Assembly (NCBI GenBank): GCA_946478985.1
Contig: CAMLDZ010000041.1
Location: 1 to 24,788, forward strand
Origin: an uncultured Solimonas sp.
GTDB taxonomy: Bacteria; Pseudomonadota; Gammaproteobacteria; Nevskiales; Nevskiaceae
Length of the DNA stretch: 24,788 bases
Direction of reading: 5' to 3'
A model generated the notes under the pieces. That model was not told where the DNA came from. It searched no databases and worked only from the letters and a program-made list of their open reading frames with translations. The position numbers and the translations under genes are program-made. Below, piece by piece: positions 1 to 8,961 of this stretch; the first letter of the stretch is position 1; each line of letters begins with the position of its first letter.

Positions 1-48
1 TTTCCGGACGGCACCAAGCTGGTTACCGTGCATCAGCCGATCCGCTGA
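1..48 (+). CDS. ureA: Urease gamma subunit, 3' end only
   Basis: The first 15 codons and a TGA stop read FPDGTKLVTVHQPIR, which matches the very conserved C-terminus of urease gamma subunits. Only this tail is in the window; the rest lies upstream. UreA is the small structural subunit that assembles with UreB and UreC into the nickel urease, which hydrolyses urea to ammonia and carbamate in the cytoplasm. It is followed 31 bases later by a small ORF and then ureB and ureC on the same strand, so this is the start of the visible urease operon. Confidence is high despite the short length because both the tail and the gene order fit. Confidence 0.93.
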   Translation, partial: FPDGTKLVTVHQPIR

Positions 49-79
49 AGAAAACAAAAAAACACGGGGAGAAAGCGCA

Positions 80-259
80 GTGAACATCGACAAGAACCGC
101 CACAAACCACTCGATCCGGCCAGCGAAGCAGTACAACTGGTGCAGGCGATGCGGATGAGCGAGCTGCAGCGTCGCGCCGCCTGGCTGCCGACGCAGGCCC
201 GCGCGCGTGCCTCGTACCACGGCTGGCTGGCGCGAACCCGAAGGACACAGAACGCATGA
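80..259 (+). CDS. Unrecognised 59-aa protein between ureA and ureB
   Basis: A GTG-started ORF of 59 codons plus stop fills the gap between ureA and ureB. A good ribosome binding site, GGGGAG, lies 8 bases before the GTG, and the TGA stop overlaps the ureB start in an ATGA, the signature of translational coupling. The protein starts [17 protein letters not shown], has a central probably helical stretch ([18 protein letters not shown]) and ends in a basic tail ([19 protein letters not shown]). No signal peptide, membrane segment or cysteine is visible. I do not recognise a family. Its position suggests a urease-linked role or a coupling ORF, but that is inference. It could also be a poorly conserved ORF kept only to couple translation. 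Confidence 0.7.
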   Translation: MNIDKNRHKPLDPASEAVQLVQAMRMSELQRRAAWLPTQARARASYHGWLARTRRTQNA

Positions 260-561
260 TCCCAGGCGAAATCATCGCCGCCGACGGCGACATCGAACTC
301 AACGCCGGCCTGCCGGTACTAAAGCTCAGTGTTGCCAACAGCGGCGACCGGCCGGTGCAGGTCGGCAGCCACTACCACTTCGCCGAAGTGAATCCGGGCT
401 TGGTGTTCGACCGCACCGCCGCGCGCGGCATGCGCCTGGACATCCCGTCCGGCACGGCGATGCGCTTCGAGCCCGGCCAGACACGCGAGGTGCAGCTGGT
501 GCCGTACAGCGGCACGCGCATCGTCATCGGTTTCCGCGGCGAGGTCATGGGCCCCCTGTGA
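256..561 (+). CDS. ureB: Urease beta subunit
   Basis: The 101-aa protein begins [18 protein letters not shown] and carries the conserved [17 protein letters not shown] segment (from about residue 37), both typical of urease beta subunits; the length is normal for a separate UreB. It is a structural subunit of the cytoplasmic nickel urease and helps hold the UreC active site. The ATG overlaps the stop of the preceding small ORF, and AAGGA lies about 10 bases upstream, so the start is well supported. ureC follows after 10 bases. The separate gamma, beta and alpha subunits are the usual proteobacterial arrangement, unlike the fused forms of Helicobacter or plants. Confidence 0.98.
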   Translation: MIPGEIIAADGDIELNAGLPVLKLSVANSGDRPVQVGSHYHFAEVNPGLVFDRTAARGMRLDIPSGTAMRFEPGQTREVQLVPYSGTRIVIGFRGEVMGPL

Positions 562-571
562 GCGAACAAGC

Positions 572-2284
<1,713 letters not shown>

Positions 2285-2297
2285 GCGTTGGTGTCGT

Positions 2298-2411
2298 GGT
2301 TACAACTGGCCTGCTTTACTTGTTTTGCTTACCTTGCCTTTCGCCTTGTGAGGCGAGTTTCTTTTCTTTGCTTGTCCAAAGAAAAGAAACCAAAAGAAAG
2401 GACACCCCTGG
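2298..2411 (+). repeat. Left inverted arm with internal 14-bp hairpin
   Basis: The arm contains a perfect 14-bp stem: GTTTCTTTTCTTTG (2357-2370), six-base loop CTTGTC, then CAAAGAAAAGAAAC (2377-2390). The following bases are CAAAAG, so it lacks the U-run of an ordinary terminator on this strand. Confidence 0.8.
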
Positions 2412-2596
2412 CTTCCGCGCCGCTGCTGCGCAGCAGTCCCCTGCGGTGCTCGCCGCGTCGGCCGTCGCTGAAACTCGCGGCTGCGCCGCTCAGACAGTCA
2501 GCGCCGGACAGCCCCGACGCGGCTGTGCGCCTCGGCGCAGCGCAAAGGGGACCCAACATCAAAGGCAACAGCGGCCCCTCATCCGCCCTTCGGGCA

Positions 2597-2620
2597 CCTT
2601 CTCCCGCACGCGGGAGAAGG
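2597..2620. repeat. Short palindromic repeat (CCTTCTCCCG type)
   Basis: A perfect 10-bp inverted repeat, CCTTCTCCCG / CGGGAGAAGG, with loop CACG. It belongs to the same CTCCC-GGGAG style as the palindrome at 2654-2679, suggesting two relatives of one small dispersed repeat within the element core. Confidence 0.65.
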
Positions 2621-2653
2621 AATAGTGGGTTTCAGAAACTCCACCACCTTTCT

Positions 2654-2679
2654 CCCCTCTCCCGATTGCGGGAGAGGGG
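2654..2679. repeat. Short palindromic repeat (CCCCTCTCCCG type)
   Basis: A perfect 11-bp inverted repeat, CCCCTCTCCCG / CGGGAGAGGGG, with loop ATTG. It lies 33 bases after the related palindrome at 2597-2620. Confidence 0.65.
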
Positions 2680-2694
2680 CGTTTGGCTACTGGG

Positions 2695-2713
2695 ACGTGA
2701 CATTGAGTCACGT
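2695..2713. repeat. Palindrome ACGTGAC-5-GTCACGT
   Basis: A perfect 7-bp inverted repeat with a five-base spacer (ATTGA) inside the core of the repeat element. It could be a dyad operator or simply part of the repeat. A further 8-bp palindrome, GCACTCGC-3-GCGAGTGC, lies at 2882-2900 just before the right arm. Confidence 0.4.
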
Positions 2714-2904
2714 ACCAGCCTGTCCAAACGCGGGTGAGGGCGCTTTTGCCTTCCGGGTCCCCTTGGGCCGCACCGAGCAGCGCAGCGCGCGCAGGGGTGA
2801 GCGGCCAGGGAGGGCCGCGAAAGTCGCCCTTGCGACAGGATGTCGGATGGGCGACGGCCCCGAGCACGTGAGCAGCGCAGGGCACTCGCATCGCGAGTGC
2901 GGCC

Positions 2905-3018
2905 CCAGGGGTGTGCTTTCTTTTGCCTACTTTTCTTTGCACAAGCAAAGAAAAGTAGGTCGCCTCACAAGGCGAAAGGCAAGCCACGCAAAACAAATAA
3001 AGAAGGCGCGTTGTAACC
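2905..3018 (-). repeat. Right inverted arm with internal 14-bp hairpin
   Basis: This is the inverted partner of the left arm. Its internal stem is CCTACTTTTCTTTG (2926-2939) / CAAAGAAAAGTAGG (2946-2959), with one more C-G pair possible around loop ACAA. The outer five base pairs differ from those of the left arm, yet remain fully paired, so both strands of the stem changed together. Confidence 0.8.
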
Positions 3019-3030
3019 CGCCCGCGCTGG

Positions 3031-3050
3031 ATTCCCGCTTTCGCGGGAAT
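3031..3050. repeat. dRS3-like 20-bp palindrome (ATTCCC-N8-GGGAAT)
   Basis: The sequence ATTCCCGCTTTCGCGGGAAT is a fully self-complementary 20-mer apart from the two central TT bases. It matches the ATTCCC-N8-GGGAAT pattern known as dRS3 in Neisseria and seen as a dispersed repeat in other proteobacteria. It ends 20 bases before the ureE start codon, beside the end of the larger repeat element. Confidence 0.7.
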
Positions 3051-3070
3051 GACCCAGTATCAAACGCACA

Positions 3071-3559
3071 ATGAGCCTCCGCGCCACTCACGTCCTCCCC
3101 TCCGGCTCCTGGCCCGGCGCCAGCGCTTGCGACCGCATCGCGCTCGACTACGACGAGCGCCACCGCCGCCGCATGAGCTACGTCGCCGAAGCCGGTACCG
3201 CCTTCCTGCTCGATCTGCCACGCGTCACCGTCATGCAGGACGGTGACGGCCTGCAACTCGACGACGGCCGCATCGTTGCCGTCATCGCCGCGTCGGAACG
3301 ACTGGTCGAGATCACCGCAGCCGACACCGCGACGCTGGTACGACTGGCCTGGCACATCGGCAATCGCCATCTGCCGGCGCAGCTGTCGCCGGACCGCATC
3401 CTGATCCGCTACGACCATGTCATCGTCGACATGCTGCACGGCCTTGGCGCCACGACGCGCGAGCTGCACGCGCCGTTCACGCCCGAATCCGGCGCCTACG
3501 CGCATGCGCATGGCGATGGCCAGGCGACGCGTTACCTGCTGATCGGCCATGCCCACTGA
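3071..3559 (+). CDS. ureE: Urease accessory protein UreE (nickel metallochaperone)
   Basis: The 162-aa protein has the UreE layout: an N-terminal peptide-binding-like domain and a C-terminal metal-binding domain with WHIGNRHLP (residues 94-102) and DHVIVDMLHGLG (115-126). UreE binds nickel in the cytoplasm and passes it to the UreG-containing activation complex. The C-terminal tail has a few histidines (AYAHAHGDG, then a final GHAH) rather than the long His-rich tail of Klebsiella UreE, so bulk nickel storage is less likely. The ATG fits the family start, but no Shine-Dalgarno sequence is visible before it; the preceding bases belong to repeats. The 3' end overlaps ureF by 11 bases. Confidence 0.96.
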   Translation: MSLRATHVLPSGSWPGASACDRIALDYDERHRRRMSYVAEAGTAFLLDLPRVTVMQDGDGLQLDDGRIVAVIAASERLVEITAADTATLVRLAWHIGNRHLPAQLSPDRILIRYDHVIVDMLHGLGATTRELHAPFTPESGAYAHAHGDGQATRYLLIGHAH

Positions 3560-4234
3560 GGCCCCGCACGAGGCGCTGTACCGCCTGCTGGCCTGGACTT
3601 CGCCCGGCTATCCGGTGGGCGCTTTCAGTTACAGCCACGGCCTCGAATGGGCGGTGGAAACCGGCGAGGTCCGCGATGCCGGCGATCTGGTCGCCTACAT
3701 CGATGCCGCGCTGCGTCGCGGCGGCGGCTGGGTCGACGCGGTGCTGTTCGCGAAGGCCTGGCAGGCGGCGGATGAACCGGCGGCGTTCGACGCGATCGCC
3801 GAACTCGCCGGCGCCTTCCGCGGCAGCAGCGAGACCGCGCTGGAAAGCCGGCAGCAGGGCGAAGCCTTCATGAAGGTCACGCGCCGTGCCTGGCCGCATC
3901 GCTGGCTCGATGATTTTGCGCAGCGCCCCGCCGGACGCCAGCCCGCGCACGCGGTGGCGATGGCGCTGGCCTGCCGCGCGCACGGCGTGCCGCTGGCGCC
4001 TGCGCTGCAGGCCTACCTGCACGGCTTCGCCGCCAATCTGGTCTCGGCCGGCGTGCGCCTGGTGCCGCTGGGCCAGACCGACGGCCAGATCGCCACGGCA
4101 AGGCTGGCGGCAACTGTCTCTGCCGTCTGCACGCTGGCGCAAGATGCCGATCTCGACATGCTCGGCACCGCCGCACCCTTGATGGAACTCTGCTCGATGC
4201 ATCACGAAACCCAGTACACGAGGCTGTTTCGCTC

Positions 4235-4238
<4 letters not shown>
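3549..4238 (+). CDS. ureF: Urease accessory protein UreF
   Basis: This 229-aa, mostly helical protein carries the UreF hallmarks [16 protein letters not shown] (residues 18-33) near the start and [11 protein letters not shown] at the very end. UreF binds UreD (UreH) and UreG and gates nickel delivery into apo-urease, acting as part of the cytoplasmic activation complex. The ATG lies inside the end of ureE (11-base overlap), and the stop overlaps the ureG ATG by 4 bases, so ureE, ureF and ureG are probably translated as a coupled unit. Length is normal for the family. Nothing looks broken. Confidence 0.97.
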
Positions 4239-4920
<682 letters not shown>

Positions 4921-4921
<1 letters not shown>

Positions 4922-5517
4922 TGCTGCGTAAATTCCTCTCAGCCGTCGCTGCCGCCGCCCTGCTGTCGAGTGCTGCGACGCCGGCGTTCGCGCATCCCGA
5001 TCACGCCCCGGCGCCGGCGCACGGCAGCGGCCTGGTCGATGGCCTCCTGCATCCGCTCAGCGGCGTCGATCACTGGCTGGCGATGCTGCTGGTCGGTGTC
5101 TGGGCTGCGCAGCTCGGCGGCGCGCTGCGCTGGCAGTTGCCGGCGGTCTTCGTGTCGCTGATGTGTGTCGGCGCCGCCGCTACCGTCGCTGGCTTGCAAC
5201 CGCCGGCGGTGGAGACGGGCATCGTCGCTTCGCTGCTCGTGCTCGGCGTCGTCGTCGCCGCTGTCATTCGCGTACGCGCCGCGCTGGCGGTGCCGGTGAT
5301 CGCGGTGCTGGCGAGCTTCCACGGCGCCGCGCATGGTGCCGAACTGCCCGACATCACCCGGCCGCTGGCATACATGCTCGGCTTCGTCGCGACGACGACG
5401 CTGCTGCATGCGGCCGGCCTGCTGCTCGCGCGCATGGCGCCCGCGCGTCTCGCGCCGCTCCTGCGTCTGGCGGGTGTCGCCGGCATTGCCTGCGGCGTCG
5501 CGCTGGCGGTGGCCTAG
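4921..5517 (+). CDS. ureJ: HupE/UreJ family nickel permease
   Basis: The 198-aa protein starts with a signal-like segment ending TPAFA before HPDHAP, followed by about six hydrophobic segments. The family motifs are HPLSGVDHWLAM (residues 44-55) and FHGAAHG (133-139), whose histidines and Asp are thought to handle Ni2+. HupE/UreJ proteins are inner-membrane secondary transporters feeding nickel to hydrogenase or urease; the location right after ureG makes nickel supply to urease the clear inference. The ATG shares one base with the ureG stop, and GGAG lies 8 bases upstream inside ureG. The name hupE would fit equally well. Confidence 0.92.
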
Positions 5518-5529
5518 ACCTTCGCCCGG

Positions 5530-8500
5530 ATGACGCAGCCGCCGCCGCTCAAGCTGGCCGAAGTCCAGACCCCGCAGCGGGCGCCGCCGCAGCGCCAGCG
5601 CATCGTCCGTGAGCGCCGGCAGTACAACAAGTGGGTGGCAACGCAGACGCTGGAGGACTACGCGCTGCGCTACACCGCCGACAAGGCGCGGCGCTGGTCG
5701 CCGGCCTGGGTCGGCAATACTGCCTTCGGCGCGATCGCCTTTCTGGCCTGCGAGGCGATCGGCGGCAGCCTGACGCTCAGCTACGGATTTTCCAACGCGG
5801 TGGCGGCGATCGTCGCCGTCAGCATCCTGATGTTCTTCGTCGGCCTGCCGATCATCCGTTACGCGGCTCGCTACGGCCTCGACATCGATCTGCTGACGCG
5901 CGGCGCCGGCTTCGGCTACATGGGCTCGACGATCACCTCGCTGATCTACGCCTCGTTCACCTTCCTGCTGTTCTCGATCGAGGCCAGCATCATGTCGGCG
6001 GCGCTGAACCTCGCCTTCGGCATTCCGCTGTCGATCGCACATTTGCTCAGCGCGCTGGTGGTCATTCCGATCGCGGTCTACGGCATCCGCTTCATCGGCC
6101 GCATGCAGATCGCCACGCAGCCGATATGGCTGCTGTTGCAGCTGGCGCCGCTGCTCTACATCGCCATCAACGGCGGCGGCGAGCTGAAGTTGTGGACGCA
6201 GTTCACCGGCGAACGCGGCGACGGCGGGCTCGACCCCTTGCTGCTGGCCGCGGCGGCCTCGACCTTGCTGGCCTTGCTGCCACAGATCGGCGAGCAGGCC
6301 GACTACCTGCGCTTCATGCCGGACCGCAAGCGCGTGAATCCCTGGGCGTGGTGGACGGCGATGCTCGCCGCCGGCCCCGGCTGGGTGGTGATGGGCGCGT
6401 TCAAGCTCATCACCGGTTCCTTCCTGGCCTTCGTCGCCGTGCAACACGGACTCGGCAGCGAACGCGCCGTGCAGCCGACCGACATGTTCTTCGTGGTGTT
6501 TCGCGAGATCGTCGGCTCGCCGACCACGGCCCTGGTACTGACCGGCCTCTTCGTCATCACCTGCCAGCTGAAGATCAACGTCACCAATGCCTATGCCGGC
6601 TCGATCGCCTGGTCCAACTTCTTCTCGCGGCTGACGCATGCGCATCCCGGCCGTGTGGTCTGGCTGGTATTCAATGTCGTGCTGGCGCTGCTGCTGATGG
6701 AAATCGGCATCCTCGCCGTGATCGAAAACATCCTGGTGTTGTACGCCAACTTCGCGGTCGGCTGGATCGGCGCGCTGACCGCGGATCTGGTCATCAACAA
6801 GCGCGTCGGCTGGAGCCCGCCCAGCATCGAGTTCAAGCGCGCACATCTGTACGACATCAACCCGGTCGGCGTCGGCAGCATGCTGCTGTCGGTGCTGGTA
6901 TCGACCTGCGCCTTCGTCGGCCTGTTCGGCCAGATGGCACATGCGCTGTCGCCGTTCGTGGGCCTGGCCGTGGCCTTCTGCACGGCACCGGTGATCGCCT
7001 GGGCGACCCAAGGCCGCTACTACCTGGCACGGCCGCCGGTGGGCCTGCCGGAGGGAGAAAGCGAGATCCGCTGCGTGATCTGCGAAAACGCCTTCGAGCG
7101 TCGCGACATGGCGCTGTGCCCGGCCTATGCCGGGCCGATCTGCTCGCTGTGCTGCACGCTGGAGGCACGCTGCCACGATCTGTGCAAGGACCACAGCCGC
7201 TTCGGCCAGCAGATCACCGTGGCGCTGGAACGCATCGTGCCGCGGGCGCTGAAGCGCTACGTCAACAGCAGCATCGGACAGTTTGTCGGCATCCTGTTCC
7301 TGTTCACCTTCGTGATCGGCCTGCTGTTGTCGGTGATCTATTTCTTCCAGTACGGCAGCGTGGCGCCCAACGACCGCGGCGCGATCGGCGCGACGCTATG
7401 GAGCGTGTTCCTGAGCCTGTTCGTGCTGTCCGGCGTCGCCTCGTGGCTGCTGGTGCTGGCGCACCAGAGCCGCAACGCGGCGCAGACCGAGTCGACGCGG
7501 CAGACGGCGATGCTGATGGACGAGATCGAGGCGCATCAGCGCACCGACGCCGCCCTGCAGAAGGCCAAGGAGGACGCCGAGGCCGCCAACGAGGCCAAGA
7601 GCCGCTTCGTCGTCGGCATCAGCCACGAGATCCGCTCGCCGCTCAACGCGATTCTCGGCTATGCGCAGCTGCTGGAACGCCAGCCGGACGCGCCGCCTGC
7701 CAATGCGGTGCGCGTGATCCGCCGCAGCGGCGAGCATCTGGCCAACCTCGTCGAAGGCCTGCTCGAAATTTCCAAGATCGAGAGCGGCGTGCTGCGCCTC
7801 ACCCGCGATCGCATCGCCTTCCCCGACTTTCTCGAGCAGATCGTCGATATGTTCCGGCTGCAGGCCAGCGCCAAGGGCATCGAGTTCTCGTATCACCGCC
7901 CCACCCACCTGCCTGCTTTCATCCACGCCGACCAGAAGCGCCTGCGGCAGATCCTCATCAACCTGCTGTCGAACGCCATCAAGTTCACCGAGCGCGGTTC
8001 GACGGCATTGAGCGTGCGCTATTCGAGCAGCCAGCTCGCCGAGTTCGAGATCCGCGATACCGGCATCGGCATCCGCCCCGAGGACACCGAGGACATCTTC
8101 AAGCCGTTCGAGCGCGGCAACATGCCCGGCACGCGCGGGGTGCCCGGCGCCGGGCTCGGCCTGACCATCACCAAGGTCCTTGTGCAGATCATGGGCGGCG
8201 AGTTGCAGCTGCGCAGCGAGCCCGGCGTCGGCACAACCTTCATCGTGCGGCTGCGACTCTCGGAGGCCGAACAGGCCGACGGCGAGCAGAAGCGGCAGCG
8301 CATCGAGGGCTATGCCGGCGCGCGCCGGCGCGTGCTGCTGGTCGACGACGACGCCGATCACCTCGATCTGGTCGCCGGCGTGCTCGAACCGCTCGGCTTC
8401 GAGGTGTTGCGCGCCTCCGACGGCGCCAGCGCCCTGCGGATTGCCGCCGTCCAGCGGCCGGATCTGGCGGCGCTGGACATCGCGATGCCCGGCATGAGCG

Positions 8501-8961
8501 GCTGGCAGGTCGCGCGGGCGCTGCGCGCGATCGGCCTCGACGGGCTCAAGATCATGATGGTCTCGGCCAACGCGCATGAGTACAGCGCCGGCGGCGAGCC
8601 GGGTGCACTGCATGACGCCTTCGTGCTCAAGCCGGTCGACATCGATCAGTTGCTGGACAAGCTCGGCCAGCTTCTCGGGCTGCAGTGGATTCGCCAGCCC
8701 GTGCCGGCGATCGCGCCGGCATCGCCCAGCGTGCTGCCGGCGCTGTCGCCGGCGGCGCGCGCCTTCGTCGACGAGCTCTACCAGCTCGGCCGCATCGGCC
8801 ACGTCCGCGGCATCGAGGCCAAGCTGCGCGAGATGCACAACGCCGACGCGGCCAGCCAGGCACTGGCAGCCCAGTTGCAGGCCCTGGTCGCGCGCTTCGA
8901 TCTGAAGACGTATATCAATGTGCTCGACGCGCTGAAAAACCACGTACCCGCCGATGGCTGA
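5530..8961 (+). CDS. NCS1-permease-like / hybrid histidine kinase fusion (candidate transporter-type sensor)
   Basis: A 1143-aa protein. Residues about 60-495 form roughly twelve membrane segments resembling NCS1 purine/cytosine/allantoin permeases. A segment with eight cysteines follows (C515, C518, C530, C538, C541, C542, C548, C552), then two more membrane helices (about 582-606 and 618-644) and a helical linker. The HisKA domain has phospho-acceptor H699 (ISHEIRSPLNAILGY). The ATPase domain has N815, DTGIG (843-847) and GAGLGL (873-878). A receiver domain has acceptor D983 and K1034; a helical tail of about 90 residues follows, without an obvious Hpt histidine. All kinase motifs look intact. 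It lies 12 bases after the nickel permease and overlaps its response regulator by 8 bases, so it is probably co-transcribed with urease genes. The ligand is unknown; transport activity is possible but unproven. Confidence 0.9.
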   Translation: MTQPPPLKLAEVQTPQRAPPQRQRIVRERRQYNKWVATQTLEDYALRYTADKARRWSPAWVGNTAFGAIAFLACEAIGGSLTLSYGFSNAVAAIVAVSILMFFVGLPIIRYAARYGLDIDLLTRGAGFGYMGSTITSLIYASFTFLLFSIEASIMSAALNLAFGIPLSIAHLLSALVVIPIAVYGIRFIGRMQIATQPIWLLLQLAPLLYIAINGGGELKLWTQFTGERGDGGLDPLLLAAAASTLLALLPQIGEQADYLRFMPDRKRVNPWAWWTAMLAAGPGWVVMGAFKLITGSFLAFVAVQHGLGSERAVQPTDMFFVVFREIVGSPTTALVLTGLFVITCQLKINVTNAYAGSIAWSNFFSRLTHAHPGRVVWLVFNVVLALLLMEIGILAVIENILVLYANFAVGWIGALTADLVINKRVGWSPPSIEFKRAHLYDINPVGVGSMLLSVLVSTCAFVGLFGQMAHALSPFVGLAVAFCTAPVIAWATQGRYYLARPPVGLPEGESEIRCVICENAFERRDMALCPAYAGPICSLCCTLEARCHDLCKDHSRFGQQITVALERIVPRALKRYVNSSIGQFVGILFLFTFVIGLLLSVIYFFQYGSVAPNDRGAIGATLWSVFLSLFVLSGVASWLLVLAHQSRNAAQTESTRQTAMLMDEIEAHQRTDAALQKAKEDAEAANEAKSRFVVGISHEIRSPLNAILGYAQLLERQPDAPPANAVRVIRRSGEHLANLVEGLLEISKIESGVLRLTRDRIAFPDFLEQIVDMFRLQASAKGIEFSYHRPTHLPAFIHADQKRLRQILINLLSNAIKFTERGSTALSVRYSSSQLAEFEIRDTGIGIRPEDTEDIFKPFERGNMPGTRGVPGAGLGLTITKVLVQIMGGELQLRSEPGVGTTFIVRLRLSEAEQADGEQKRQRIEGYAGARRRVLLVDDDADHLDLVAGVLEPLGFEVLRASDGASALRIAAVQRPDLAALDIAMPGMSGWQVARALRAIGLDGLKIMMVSANAHEYSAGGEPGALHDAFVLKPVDIDQLLDKLGQLLGLQWIRQPVPAIAPASPSVLPALSPAARAFVDELYQLGRIGHVRGIEAKLREMHNADAASQALAAQLQALVARFDLKTYINVLDALKNHVPADG

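Larger units (their letters stand above)
2298..3018. repeat. Composite intergenic repeat element with 114-bp inverted arms inside the urease operon
   Basis: The whole 786-base gap between ureC and ureE is non-coding by my reading. It is bounded by two 114-bp inverted arms (2298-2411 and 2905-3018), which both begin GGTTACAAC at their outer ends and finish CACCCCTGG at their inner ends. They differ at about 15 positions (about 87% identity by hand alignment). The core holds several short perfect palindromes. Similar sequences, with translated remnants such as TFLCLCKEK, recur in intergenic regions of Xanthomonadales-like genomes as far as I recall. No transposase is present, so any mobility would be non-autonomous. 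The ORFs crossing it are low-complexity readings of the repeat. Confidence 0.8.

Noticed and set aside
2357..2390. Left-arm hairpin as the rho-independent terminator of ureC
   Set aside because: It has a strong stem but is followed by CAAAAG rather than a T-run, and the same structure appears inverted at the other end of the element, so the repeat explanation is better.
4939..7194. 751-codon open frame on the - strand opposite hupE and the permease part of the kinase
   Set aside because: It lies opposite two well-supported genes, is extremely rich in Arg, Gln, His and Asp, and has no recognisable domain. Long antisense frames are expected in high-G+C DNA.
5631..8579. 982-codon open frame in another + frame of the kinase gene
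   Set aside because: It shares the strand but not the frame of the kinase, is dominated by Arg/Ala/Gly and has no motifs, whereas the kinase frame carries a complete set of catalytic residues.
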